Shown piece by piece: positions 1 to 8,088 of a DNA stretch of 64,000 nucleotides. Each line of letters opens with the position of its first letter. The stretch's first letter is position 1. Source of the DNA: Sabulicella glaciei (lineage in GTDB: Bacteria; Pseudomonadota; Alphaproteobacteria; Acetobacterales; Acetobacteraceae). Below the pieces are notes generated by a model. It was given only the letters and a program-made list of their open reading frames with translations, searched no databases and was not told the DNA's origin. The stretch is from contig NZ_JAPFQI010000001.1 of NCBI RefSeq assembly GCF_026183895.1, positions 277,510 to 341,509 on the forward strand. The letters run 5' to 3'. The translations under genes were made by a program, and so were the position numbers.

Positions 1-1459
1 CCGCCGCGACCCACATGAAGTCCGGGTACATGAATTCCACCACCGGTCGGAACCGGCCATCCATAGCCACGCCGCCGGCGAGGCCGAAGAAGGCGTTCTC
101 GCTGATCGGGGTGCCGAGGACGCGGCCGGGGAAGCGCTCGGCGAGGCCGCGCGTGGCGCCGTTGGTGCCGCCCTTCAGCCGGTGCACGTCCTCGCCCAGC
201 ACGACGATGCGGGGATCCTGCTCCATGCGGCGGGTCATGACGTCGGCCACCACGTCCACGAAGCGGCGCTCGGTCAGCGGCCAGGGGGGCGCGCCGTCCA
301 GCGCGGGCTTGCCGCGCAGTTCCGACAGGTCGCCACGGACGCCGACGTCGCGGAAGGCGCGGTCGGGCCAAAGGGAGGGGCGGACGCGGCGCGCATTGCC
401 GTCCGGCTCCGTCAGTTCGGCGACGATGGCGGCGTGCGCCTCCACGGCGCGGCGGCGAAGGGCCGCAACCTCCTCGTCCGTAACGAGGCCGCGCCTGGTC
501 ATCTCGCGCGCCGCGCGGTCCAGCGGGTCGCGGGCGCGCCACTGCGCCTCCTCCTCCTTGGAGCGGTAGCCGAAGGCGCTGCCGGGGAGCGGACCGTTCT
601 GGTGAAAGAAGCGATACACCTCCGCCTCGATGAGCGCCGGACCGTTTCCGGCGCGGGCATGGGCGAGGGCGCGCTCCATGGCGAGCATCACCGCCACCGG
701 ATCCATGCCGTCCACGCGCCAGGAGGGGATGGCGAAGCCGGGGCCGCGCGCGGAAAGCCGAGGCTCGGCTGTGGATTCCTCGACGGTGGTGGAGACGGCG
801 TAGCGGTTGTTCTCCACGAAGAAGACCAGCGGCAGCTTCCAGGCGGCAGCGAGGTTCATCGTCTCCAGCACCGAGCCGATGTTCATGGCGCCATCGCCGA
901 AAAAGGAAACCGCGACGTCGTCCGTCCCGGCGTGGCGATGCGCCCAGGCGGCGCCGGCCGCCAGCGGCACGCCGCCGCCGACGATGGCGTTGGTGCCCAG
1001 CACCCCCGCCTCGGCCCAGCGCAGATGCATGGAGCCGCCACGGCCGCGGCAGAAGCCGGCGGCGAGGCCCATGATCTCCGCCATGGCACCATGCAGCGTG
1101 CGGTGGATCATCCCGTCGAAGGGGGCGGCGGGGTCTAGGGGCTGCGACCCGGAAACGTGGTTCAGCGCCTTGGCGAGGAAATGGTGGTGCCCGCGATGCG
1201 AGCCATTGACGTGGTCGCCCGAGCGGAGGGGCAGGATGGCGCCGACAGCGCCGCCTTCCTGGCCGATGGAGGAATGGGCGGGACCATGGACCAGCCCCTC
1301 GCCGGCCAGTTCCAGCACCGCCTCCTCGAAGGCGCGGATGAGGTGGAGGGAGGTGAGCATCCGGCGCAGAGCCTCGGGCGGGAGCGCGTCCCAATCCGCC
1401 TGGGTGGCACGCAGCGCGACCCAAGGGGCGGCGTGGGTGAGGGAAGTCTCTTCAGCCAT
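1..1459 (-). CDS. Fused E1 alpha/beta ThDP-dependent 2-oxoacid (acetoin-type) dehydrogenase, 3' end missing
   Basis: The reading frame opens with ATG at 1459, preceded by a GGAAGGGA ribosome-binding site, and runs off the left edge without a stop after about 486 codons. Residues ~15-340 resemble the E1 alpha subunit: the ThDP/Mg motif has GDG at residues 188-190 followed by AMNIG and ends in ENN. From about residue 395 the protein switches to an E1 beta N-terminus, with VLGEDV soon after residue 412 and a GTPISENAFFG segment. In most bacteria these are two genes, so this is a natural alpha-beta fusion. It would decarboxylate a 2-oxoacid or acetoin-like substrate and pass the acyl group to an E2, which is not in the window. 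It diverges from the GntR regulator at 1627, which probably controls it. The substrate cannot be read from sequence. Confidence 0.85.
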   Translation of the reverse strand, partial: MAEETSLTHAAPWVALRATQADWDALPPEALRRMLTSLHLIRAFEEAVLELAGEGLVHGPAHSSIGQEGGAVGAILPLRSGDHVNGSHRGHHHFLAKALNHVSGSQPLDPAAPFDGMIHRTLHGAMAEIMGLAAGFCRGRGGSMHLRWAEAGVLGTNAIVGGGVPLAAGAAWAHRHAGTDDVAVSFFGDGAMNIGSVLETMNLAAAWKLPLVFFVENNRYAVSTTVEESTAEPRLSARGPGFAIPSWRVDGMDPVAVMLAMERALAHARAGNGPALIEAEVYRFFHQNGPLPGSAFGYRSKEEEAQWRARDPLDRAAREMTRRGLVTDEEVAALRRRAVEAHAAIVAELTEPDGNARRVRPSLWPDRAFRDVGVRGDLSELRGKPALDGAPPWPLTERRFVDVVADVMTRRMEQDPRIVVLGEDVHRLKGGTNGATRGLAERFPGRVLGTPISENAFFGLAGGVAMDGRFRPVVEFMYPDFMWVAA

Positions 1460-1505
1460 GGCGTCGTCCCTTCCGGCGTCCTCGGATCTCACGGCTTTGG
1501 CAGTG

Positions 1506-1569
1506 ATTGTATCCAATGACAAGCGGTATGGGCATCAGAAGGCGCCGGACCGGCCTGATCGTATCCAAT
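1506..1569. promoter_or_regulatory. Candidate GntR/FCD operator: two GTATCCAAT repeats
   Basis: GTATCCAAT occurs twice in the 167-bp divergent gap, at 1509-1517 and 1561-1569, with 52 bp between starts (about five helical turns). The first copy lies in the dyad ATTG-TATC-CAAT (1506-1517). FCD-type GntR regulators commonly bind short dyads of this kind next to their own gene. The position between the regulator and the E1 gene fits autoregulation and control of the divergent operon. Binding is inferred. Confidence 0.5.
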
Positions 1570-1626
1570 CGTCTTGCCGTCCACCTCTCCTGCGTGCCAT
1601 GAACCCGGCAGGAGAAGGATGGCGCG

Positions 1627-2271
1627 ATGCAGGCGGACTCGCTGGTCGGACGGCGCGTGGCGGCCTCGCTGCGCGAGGCGATCCTAAGCGGCGCCATGGA
1701 ACCCGGCGCGCGCATCCGCCAGGAAGAGCTCGCCGAGCGCTTTGGCAGTAGCCGCATCCCGGTGCGCGAGGCACTGCGCGTGCTGGAGGCCGAGGGCCTC
1801 GTGCGCCTCGTCGCGAATAGCGGCGCCTGGGTCGCCAAGCTGGACCTCGCCGAGTGCCTCGAGACCTACAAGATGCGCGAGCGGCTGGAGCCGCTGGCCC
1901 TTGGCGAGGGCATCCAGGCCCTGACCGGGGAGGAGATCGCGCGGCTGGAAGCCCTGGTCGCCGAGATGGAGGAGGCGGAGGAGGTGGAGACCTTCCTGCG
2001 CCTCGACCGCGTCTTCCACCTGCTGACGTGCAGCCGCGCCGGGATGCCGATGCTGGAGGCCACCATCCGCGGCTTCTGGGACCGAACGCAGCACTACCGC
2101 CGCGCCTATGCCTCGCTGGTGGGGCGAGAGGGGCAGTGGGTAATCCATCACGAGCACCGTCTGCTAGTGGAGGCGCTGCGCCGCCGCGACCGCATCGATG
2201 CGGAGGCGCTGCTGGCCCTGCACATCCGCCGCACGCGCCTCGCCCTCGCCGCGCATCCGGAGATCTTCTGA
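1627..2271 (+). CDS. GntR family transcriptional regulator, FCD (FadR C-terminal) subfamily
   Basis: This 214-residue protein has the usual length for FCD regulators. Residues ~8-72 form the winged helix-turn-helix, with the GntR signature EELAERFGSSRIPVREAL and a wing ending in GAWV. Residues ~80-210 are the all-helical FCD effector domain. It shows the spaced Asp/His residues that bind a metal in this family: an Asp in RLDRVFH, a His in HHEHRLL and a His in LHIRRTR. It diverges from the E1 dehydrogenase and is followed one base later by an SDR, so it is probably the local regulator of this catabolic island. The effector is likely a carboxylate, which is inferred only from the family. Confidence 0.9.
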   Translation: MQADSLVGRRVAASLREAILSGAMEPGARIRQEELAERFGSSRIPVREALRVLEAEGLVRLVANSGAWVAKLDLAECLETYKMRERLEPLALGEGIQALTGEEIARLEALVAEMEEAEEVETFLRLDRVFHLLTCSRAGMPMLEATIRGFWDRTQHYRRAYASLVGREGQWVIHHEHRLLVEALRRRDRIDAEALLALHIRRTRLALAAHPEIF

Positions 2272-2272
2272 A

Positions 2273-3019
2273 ATGGGGCGAACCAGCCATGACTTCGCGG
2301 GGCGCTGCCTGCTGCTGACCGGCGCGGCCGGGGGCATCGGGCGCGCGGTGGCGCGGCTGTTCCACGAGGCGGGCGCAGATCTGCTGCTGGCGGATCGTGA
2401 CACGGCGGCGCTGGAATCGCTGGCATCCACCCTCGGCGATGCGCGGCGCGTGGAGTTGATGCGGCTGGACGCCGCCTCGGGGTCGGATGCGGAGGAGGCG
2501 GTGGCGCGCTGCGTGCGATGCTTCGGCGGGCTCGATTTCCTGGTGCCTGCCGCCGGCGTCTATCCGGACAATTCGGTCGCGACGATGCGCGACGAGGCAT
2601 GGCGCGCGGTGATGGAAGTGAACCTGGACGGGGTGTTCCGCCTGTGCCGCTCTGCCATCCCCGCGCTGCGGGAGAACAGCGCCATCGTCCTGCTTTCCTC
2701 GGTCGCCGGGCACCGGGGCAGCCGCGACCATGCGCATTACGCCGCGGCCAAGGCCGGGCTGATCGGCTTCGCGCGCAGCCTCGCTTGGGAGCTCGGACCG
2801 CGCACGCGGGTGAACGCCGTCTCGCCGGGCATCATCGAGACGGCGATGACCGAGGGGCTGCGGGAGGCGCGGGGCGAGGCGCTGCGCGCGCAGACGCCGC
2901 TGGGTCGCCATGGCAAGGCCGAGGAGGTGGCGGGCGTCGTCGCCTTCCTGTGCAGCGACGCGGCGGGCTTCGTGAACGGGGAGGCGATCCAGGTGAATGG
3001 CGGCCTCCATATGGCGTGA
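2273..3019 (+). CDS. SDR family NAD(P)-dependent oxidoreductase
   Basis: A classical short-chain dehydrogenase of 248 residues. The Rossmann nucleotide-binding motif TGAAGGIG is at residues 16-23, the catalytic Ser lies at ~142-143 in LLSSVAG, and the Tyr-Lys pair is Y156/K160 in YAAAK. The C-terminal FVNGEAIQVNGG is typical. Asp41 after the second strand (LLLAD) suggests NAD(H) preference, an inference. The chosen ATG begins one base after the regulator's TGA; the frame is open further upstream but only across the regulator. The gene is probably co-transcribed with the regulator and the VOC gene that follows. Confidence 0.9.
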   Translation: MGRTSHDFAGRCLLLTGAAGGIGRAVARLFHEAGADLLLADRDTAALESLASTLGDARRVELMRLDAASGSDAEEAVARCVRCFGGLDFLVPAAGVYPDNSVATMRDEAWRAVMEVNLDGVFRLCRSAIPALRENSAIVLLSSVAGHRGSRDHAHYAAAKAGLIGFARSLAWELGPRTRVNAVSPGIIETAMTEGLREARGEALRAQTPLGRHGKAEEVAGVVAFLCSDAAGFVNGEAIQVNGGLHMA

Positions 3020-3029
3020 GGGAGAGAAG

Positions 3030-3572
3030 ATGAGTCAGGCGGGGAAAGGGCTGCCGGGGCTGCGCGGCGGCGACCATGTGGGGCTGACCGTGCCGGACCT
3101 GGAGGAAGCGACGCGCTTCTTCGTCGAGGTGCTGGGCGCGGAGCGCTTCTACGACATCGGCCCCATCGAGGCGTCGCGCGACGACATGGCGCGCCGCCTG
3201 GGCGTGGACCCGGCGGCGCGCGTGCGGATGCTGCGCTTCCTGCGCCTGGGCATGGGGCTGAACCTCGAACTCTTCGAGTACGAGGCGCCGGGCCAAAGCC
3301 GCGAGGTTCCGTGCAACAGCGACGTGGGCGGGCACCACATCGCCCTCTACGTGGACGACATGGAGGCCGCGCTGGCGCATCTGCGCGCCCATGGCGTCGA
3401 GGTCATGGGCGAGCCGGTGGTGCGCCATGCGGGGCCCAGCGCCGGGCAGAGCTGGGTGTACTTCCGCGCGCCCTGGGGCCTGCAGTTCGAATTGGTGAGC
3501 TACCCCGGGGGCAAGGCCTATGCCCACGGCGCGAACCGCCTGCTGTGGGACCCGCGCGACCCGGGGCGGTGA
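3030..3572 (+). CDS. VOC family protein (glyoxalase / extradiol dioxygenase fold)
   Basis: A 180-residue protein with two beta-alpha-beta-beta-beta modules. The first starts near GGDHVGLTVPDLEEATRFF and the second near GGHHIALYVDDMEAAL. The metal-ligand-like His and Glu positions are present (DHVGLTV, LNLELFEY, HHIALYV, LQFELVSYP). The ATG at 3030 is preceded by GGGAGAGAAG, a better start than the in-frame ATG at 2997, which lies inside the SDR gene. The family includes lactoylglutathione lyases, epimerases and ring-cleaving dioxygenases. The context with an SDR and a flavin monooxygenase fits a catabolic role, but the reaction is not identifiable. Confidence 0.85.
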   Translation: MSQAGKGLPGLRGGDHVGLTVPDLEEATRFFVEVLGAERFYDIGPIEASRDDMARRLGVDPAARVRMLRFLRLGMGLNLELFEYEAPGQSREVPCNSDVGGHHIALYVDDMEAALAHLRAHGVEVMGEPVVRHAGPSAGQSWVYFRAPWGLQFELVSYPGGKAYAHGANRLLWDPRDPGR

Positions 3573-3729
3573 CCGGCCCGTTCCGGTTGACCCCCAACCG
3601 CAATCCGGCCAGTTAGGGGCCGTTCCCCACGTTCCGGCATCGGCCCCTGGCCGCCGCGAAAGGCAGATTTCGGCCCATGCTCTCCCCGAGCGCCCGGCGC
3701 CGCGCGCCGGGCCTGACCCGGGCGGCCCC

Positions 3730-4218
3730 GTGACCCTTGCCCTGCTGACGGAGGCGCTGACCCTCCCCGACCAGCCGCGCGCCAGCTTCGCGGCGCTGGA
3801 CGCGGCGGGGGAGCGATTGGCCGGGCGCCGCCTCTTCACCATCCTGCTGGTGGACGAGGCGCGGGGCGTGACGCGCCGCGTCCATTCCAGCGAGCCGCAG
3901 ACCTGGCTGCTGGGCCAGGAGGCGCCGATCCATGACGGGTCGGACTTCCATGACCTCGTCGTGCGGCAGGGGCGGGCGCGTTTCTGCAAGGATGCGGAGG
4001 AGATGGCCCGCGCCTTCCCCCGGCACGAGGAACTGTCCGCCTTCGGCTGCGAGTCCGCGGTGAACCTGCCGGTGCGCTGGGCCGGGCGCACCATCGGCTC
4101 CCTGAACCTGCATGACCGCGCCGGGCATTACAGCGAGGCGCAGATGCCGGTCCTCGCCATCCTCGGGGCCTTTGCCGTCGCGCCGTTGCTGCACCTGATG
4201 CGCGAAGGAACGCCCTGA
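3730..4218 (+). CDS. GAF domain-containing protein
   Basis: Starting at GTG 3730, this encodes about 162 residues forming one GAF-like sensory domain. Features are FTILLVDEARGVTRRVHSS, a central block around AVNLPVRWAGRTIGSLNLHD, and a final helix. No output domain is attached. The frame is open further upstream (to 3520), but that part reads as low-complexity Arg/Pro/Ala sequence overlapping the VOC gene, so the GTG start is preferred. Such stand-alone GAF proteins may bind small molecules. Its role beside the VOC and monooxygenase genes is unknown. Confidence 0.7.
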   Translation: MTLALLTEALTLPDQPRASFAALDAAGERLAGRRLFTILLVDEARGVTRRVHSSEPQTWLLGQEAPIHDGSDFHDLVVRQGRARFCKDAEEMARAFPRHEELSAFGCESAVNLPVRWAGRTIGSLNLHDRAGHYSEAQMPVLAILGAFAVAPLLHLMREGTP

Positions 4219-4239
4219 GGGGCGCAGCGCGCCCCGCCG

Positions 4240-4263
4240 GCCAGGGCAGACTGCCTTCCTGGC
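4240..4263 (+). terminator. GC hairpin between the GAF and monooxygenase genes
   Basis: GCCAGG at 4240-4245 and CCTGGC at 4258-4263 can pair, with a nested GGCA/TGCC inside the loop. There is no T tract, so intrinsic termination is uncertain. It may be a transcript-stabilising or attenuating structure. Confidence 0.3.
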
Positions 4264-4342
4264 GGGCAAGGACGGCCCGTCCCCTTCCAGAATGGCACCT
4301 GGAGGGAGTTTACTGCCGGCCGGAACGCCGGAGGATCCTCCC

Positions 4343-5698
4343 ATGCCGCAACGCCGCCAGATCGCCCTCGCCACGCTGGTCCAGCCCAACGGGACGCATC
4401 TCGCCTCCTGGCTCGCGCCCGAGGCGAAGCCGGATGCGGGGCCCGACATCAACTGGTACCGGCGCATCGCCCAGCTGGCCGAGAAGGGCAAGTTCGACCT
4501 GTTCTTCATCGCGGACACGCCGGCCGTCCGCACCGAGCACCTGAAGATCTGGAGCCACGGGCCGGTCTTCATGAACGTGCTGGAGCCGGTGACGCTGCTG
4601 TCCGCCGTGGCGGGCGCGACCACGCATATCGGGCTGGGGGCGACCGTCTCCACCTCCTTCAGCGAGCCCTACAACGTCGCGCGCATGTTCGCCTCGCTCG
4701 ACCACATCACGGGCGGGCGCGCGGCGTGGAACGTCGTCACCTCGGCCAACGACTTCGCGGCGCGCAACTTCGGCCACGCCAAGCTGCCGCCGCATGGCGA
4801 GCGCTACGCGCGCGCGCAGGAATTCGTCGAGGTGGTGCAGCAGCTTTGGGACAGCTGGGAGGACGATGCCTGGATCTACGACCGCGAGGAGAAGCTCTCC
4901 TTCGTGCCGGAGAAGCTGCATCCCGTCGCGCATGAGGGGAAGCACTTCCGCGTCCATGGCGGGCTGAACATCGCGCGCTCGCCTCAGGGCCACCCGGTCA
5001 TCATCCAGGCTGGCGCCTCGGATACCGGCAAGGAGCTGGCGGCGGCGACGGCGGAGGTGGTGTTCGGCACCGCCGCCACGGTCAAGGGCGCGGTGGAGTT
5101 CTACAAGGACCTGAAGGGCCGCATGGCGAAGTACGGTCGCCACCCGGACACGCTGAAGGTGCTCGGCGGCATCACCTGCATCGTCGGCGACACGGCCGAG
5201 GCGGCGGAGGCCAAGAACCGCGAGTTGCAGGAGATGCTGCACCCGGCCGTCGGCGTGGCGCGCGTCAGCCAGGACCTGGAGGTGGACCTGTCCGACCTTC
5301 CGTTGGACGAGCCGGTGCCCGCGCACCGCATCCCAGCAGCCAGCAACCACCACCAGGCCTATTTCGCCGAGATCGCCGGCATGGTGCGCGACGGGTTGAC
5401 GCTGCGGCAGATCGCGCAGCGCTACAACCGCAGCAAGACGACGCTCTGCGGCACGGCGGAGCAGATCGCCGACGTGATGGAGGAGTGGATGGAGGCCGGG
5501 GCCTGCGACGGCTTCATGGTCACCTTCCCGGTGCTGCCCACCTGCCTCACCGATTTCGTGGAGAAGGTGGTGCCCGAACTGCAGCGGCGCGGGCTGTATC
5601 GCCAGGACTACACGGGCACAACGCTGCGCGAGCATCTGGGCCTGCCGCGTCCCGTCAACCGTCACGTCGCGGGCGGCGCCTCCGCCGCCGCTGAATAG
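4343..5698 (+). CDS. LLM class flavin-dependent monooxygenase (NtaA/SnaA/DszA-like)
   Basis: A 451-residue protein of the bacterial luciferase superfamily in the long nitrilotriacetate-monooxygenase subgroup. It starts with RRQIALATLVQPNGTHLASW, followed by a TIM-barrel with FDLFFIADTPA, and carries the subgroup block GGRAAWNVVTSANDFAARNFG. The FMN-phosphate region is near HPVIIQAGASDTG. Enzymes of this group need a separate flavin reductase, and none is visible nearby. The ATG at 4343 follows GGAGG at 4330-4334. It probably oxidises an organic nitrogen or sulfur compound delivered through the next gene's transport system. The substrate is not inferable. Confidence 0.9.
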   Translation: MPQRRQIALATLVQPNGTHLASWLAPEAKPDAGPDINWYRRIAQLAEKGKFDLFFIADTPAVRTEHLKIWSHGPVFMNVLEPVTLLSAVAGATTHIGLGATVSTSFSEPYNVARMFASLDHITGGRAAWNVVTSANDFAARNFGHAKLPPHGERYARAQEFVEVVQQLWDSWEDDAWIYDREEKLSFVPEKLHPVAHEGKHFRVHGGLNIARSPQGHPVIIQAGASDTGKELAAATAEVVFGTAATVKGAVEFYKDLKGRMAKYGRHPDTLKVLGGITCIVGDTAEAAEAKNRELQEMLHPAVGVARVSQDLEVDLSDLPLDEPVPAHRIPAASNHHQAYFAEIAGMVRDGLTLRQIAQRYNRSKTTLCGTAEQIADVMEEWMEAGACDGFMVTFPVLPTCLTDFVEKVVPELQRRGLYRQDYTGTTLREHLGLPRPVNRHVAGGASAAAE

Positions 5699-5706
5699 GA
5701 GAGCGC

Positions 5707-6687
5707 ATGACCACCCTGTCCCGACGCCTGGCCCTGTCGCTGCCGGCCCTGGCCCTGCCGGGCCTCGCCGCCGCGCAAGGGGCTTGGCCCAACCGGCCCG
5801 TCCGCATCGTGATCGCCTTTGCGGCCGGCGGGTCCCTGGACGCGATCGGCCGTTCCATGGGGCGGCACATGGAGCGCGAGTTCGGCCAGCCCTTCGTGGT
5901 GGATAACCGCAGCGGCGCGGGCGGACGCATCGGCACCACGGCCGTCGCGCGCTCGCCGGGCGATGGCTACACGCTGATCGTCACCAGCAGCGCGGCGCAT
6001 GGCGTGGCACCGGGGCTGTATTCCGACCTGCAATACCACCCGCTGCGCGACTTCACCCATATTGGGCTGGTCTGCACCGGGCCCATGGTGCTGCTGGCCA
6101 ATGCCGCCGCGCCGTATCGCGACCTCGCCGGCTTGGTGGAGACGGTGAAGCAGCGCGGCACGCCAGCTTCCTTCGGTTCAGGCGGCATCGGCAGCCTGGG
6201 ACACCTCAGCGGGGAGCTGGCGGGGCGGACGCTCGGCATCCCGGTGCAGCACATCTCCTATCGCGGCTCGGCACCGGCGCAGACGGACCTGCTGGCGGGG
6301 CAGCTGGAGCTGATCTCAGACAACATGTCCTCGCATGGCGGGCAGGTGACGGGCGGGCGGATGCGCGGGCTGGCCGTGGCGTCGCGGCAGCGCCTGCCCG
6401 AGTATCCGGACATCCCGACCTGGGCAGAGCAGGGCTACCCGGACATGGTGGCGAATGCCTGGTACGGCCTGTCCGGCAGCGCCGGCATTCCGGCGGAGAT
6501 CGTGTCGCGACTCAATGCCAGCCTCGCCGGCTGGCTGGCGACGCAGGAGGGACGCGAACTCCTGCGCGGCATGGCGATGCAGCCGGAGGGCAGGATGAGC
6601 CCGGCCGAGTACACCGCCTTCGTGGAGAACGAGGTGACGCGCTGGGCCGAGGTGGTCCGCGTCGCCAACGTGCGCGTCGAGTCCTGA
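5707..6687 (+). CDS. Bug family tripartite tricarboxylate transporter substrate-binding protein
   Basis: A 326-residue exported receptor. The N-terminus has a twin-arginine-like signal (SRRLALSLPALALP) ending at AAA before QGAWPNRPVRIV. Bug hallmarks follow: the PNRPVRIVIAFAAGGSLD loop, VDNRSGAGGRIG, and ISYRGSAPAQTDLLAGQ. It begins nine bases after the monooxygenase stop, so the two are probably co-transcribed and the ligand is probably that enzyme's substrate. No TctA or TctB membrane partner is present in the window, so it is an orphan receptor here, as is usual for expanded Bug families. Confidence 0.92.
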   Translation: MTTLSRRLALSLPALALPGLAAAQGAWPNRPVRIVIAFAAGGSLDAIGRSMGRHMEREFGQPFVVDNRSGAGGRIGTTAVARSPGDGYTLIVTSSAAHGVAPGLYSDLQYHPLRDFTHIGLVCTGPMVLLANAAAPYRDLAGLVETVKQRGTPASFGSGGIGSLGHLSGELAGRTLGIPVQHISYRGSAPAQTDLLAGQLELISDNMSSHGGQVTGGRMRGLAVASRQRLPEYPDIPTWAEQGYPDMVANAWYGLSGSAGIPAEIVSRLNASLAGWLATQEGRELLRGMAMQPEGRMSPAEYTAFVENEVTRWAEVVRVANVRVES

Positions 6688-6701
6688 CGCCACGCTGAGG
6701 C

Positions 6702-6724
6702 CCGCGGCGCCCCTTGCGCCGCGG
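6702..6724 (+). terminator. Perfect 9-bp inverted repeat after the Bug gene
   Basis: CCGCGGCGC (6702-6710) and GCGCCGCGG (6716-6724) form a very stable stem with a CCCTT loop, 15 bases after the Bug stop codon. No U tract follows. It is a plausible terminator or mRNA 3'-end stabiliser separating the Bug gene from the permease. Confidence 0.4.
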
Positions 6725-6769
6725 CCGGCCCTGCGTCCCAATCCCCGGCGGAGTCGGAGGGGGTTCGGG

Positions 6770-8077
6770 ATGCTGCATTGGACGAGGCGCGAGGGCACGG
6801 AGGGCGCGCCCATCGCGCCGGATGAGCGGCTGCCCTGGCCGCAGACGATGGCCATGGGGGTGCAGCACGTGGTGGCGATGTTCGGCGCCACCGTGCTCGC
6901 GCCGCGGCTGATGGGCTTCGACGCCAACATCGCCATCCTGATGAGCGGCCTGGGCACGCTGGTCTTCTTCGTCCTCACGCGCGGCAAGGTGCCGAGCTAC
7001 CTCGGCTCCTCCTTCGCCTTCATCGCGGTGGTGCTGGCGGCGACGGGCTACGCGGGAAGCGGGCCGAACCCGAACCTCGCAGCGGCGCTGGGGGGCATCG
7101 TTGCCTGCGGCGCGATTTATGCCGTCATCGGCCTCGTGGTCATGGGTGTGGGGACGCGCTGGATCGAGCGGCTGATGCCGCCCGTCGTCACCGGGACGGT
7201 GGTGGCGGTGATCGGCCTCAACCTCGCCGCGATCCCGGTCAAGAACATGGCGCCGACGGCCTTCGACGCCTGGATGCAGGCCCTGACCTTCCTGGTTCTC
7301 GCGCTTGTCGCGGTGTGGACGCGCGGGATGGTGCAGCGCCTGCTGATCCTGGTCGGGCTGCTTCTCGCCACGCTGGCCTATGCGGTGCTGACCAACGGGC
7401 TGGGCCTCGGCACGCCGGTGAGCCTGGATGCGTTGGCGGCGGCGCCGTGGTTCGGGATGCCGGATTTCACCGCGCCGGTCTTCTCCCCCGCTGCGATCCT
7501 TCTGATCGCGCCCGTGGCGCTGGTGCTGGTGGCTGAGAATCTCGGCCACCTGAAGGCCGTGTCGGCGATGACCGGCCGCGACATGGACCCCCATATGGGC
7601 CGTGCCTTCCTGGGCGACGGGCTGGCGACGATGGTGGCCGGATCCTCCGGCGGCACGGGGGTCACGACCTATGCCGAGAATATCGGCGTGATGGCGGCGA
7701 CGCGTGTCTATTCGACCGCGATCTTCGTGGTCGCGGCGCTGGTGGCGGTGGTGCTCGGCTTCTCGCCGAAATTCGGGGCGCTGATCCAGGCCATCCCGCT
7801 GGCGGTAATGGGCGGCGTCTCCATCGTGGTGTTCGGGCTGATCACCGTCGCCGGGGCGAAGATCTGGGTGGATAACCGGGTGGATTTCTCGCGCCCCGAG
7901 AATTTGATGACCGCCGCGATCCCGCTGGTGCTGGGAACGGGCGAGTTCACGCTGCGCTTCGGGGATTTCGCCCTGGGCGGGATTGGCACCGCGACCTTCG
8001 GGGCCATCCTCCTCCATGCACTGCTGCGTGGGCGGGCCGACCGACCGGCGCATGGCGGCGTACGCGAAATGCCTTAA
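6770..8077 (+). CDS. NCS2 family uracil/xanthine permease
   Basis: A 435-residue inner-membrane transporter with about 12-14 hydrophobic segments. The NCS2 opening block QHVVAMFGATVLAPRLMGFD is present. The central motif with Glu in LVLVAENLGHLKAVSAMTGRD matches the substrate-binding Glu region of UraA. SSGGTGVTTYAENIGVMAATRV is the other conserved block. An AGTCGGAGGGGG ribosome-binding site precedes the ATG. It probably imports uracil or another nucleobase by proton symport. No purine or pyrimidine catabolic enzyme is adjacent, so the exact base is open. Confidence 0.92.
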   Translation: MLHWTRREGTEGAPIAPDERLPWPQTMAMGVQHVVAMFGATVLAPRLMGFDANIAILMSGLGTLVFFVLTRGKVPSYLGSSFAFIAVVLAATGYAGSGPNPNLAAALGGIVACGAIYAVIGLVVMGVGTRWIERLMPPVVTGTVVAVIGLNLAAIPVKNMAPTAFDAWMQALTFLVLALVAVWTRGMVQRLLILVGLLLATLAYAVLTNGLGLGTPVSLDALAAAPWFGMPDFTAPVFSPAAILLIAPVALVLVAENLGHLKAVSAMTGRDMDPHMGRAFLGDGLATMVAGSSGGTGVTTYAENIGVMAATRVYSTAIFVVAALVAVVLGFSPKFGALIQAIPLAVMGGVSIVVFGLITVAGAKIWVDNRVDFSRPENLMTAAIPLVLGTGEFTLRFGDFALGGIGTATFGAILLHALLRGRADRPAHGGVREMP

Positions 8078-8088
8078 GCGGGGGCAGC

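Noticed and set aside
182-1138. Long plus-strand open frame over the E1 gene
   Set aside because: It is a GC-rich shadow; the minus-strand frame has the clear E1 motifs and a ribosome-binding site.
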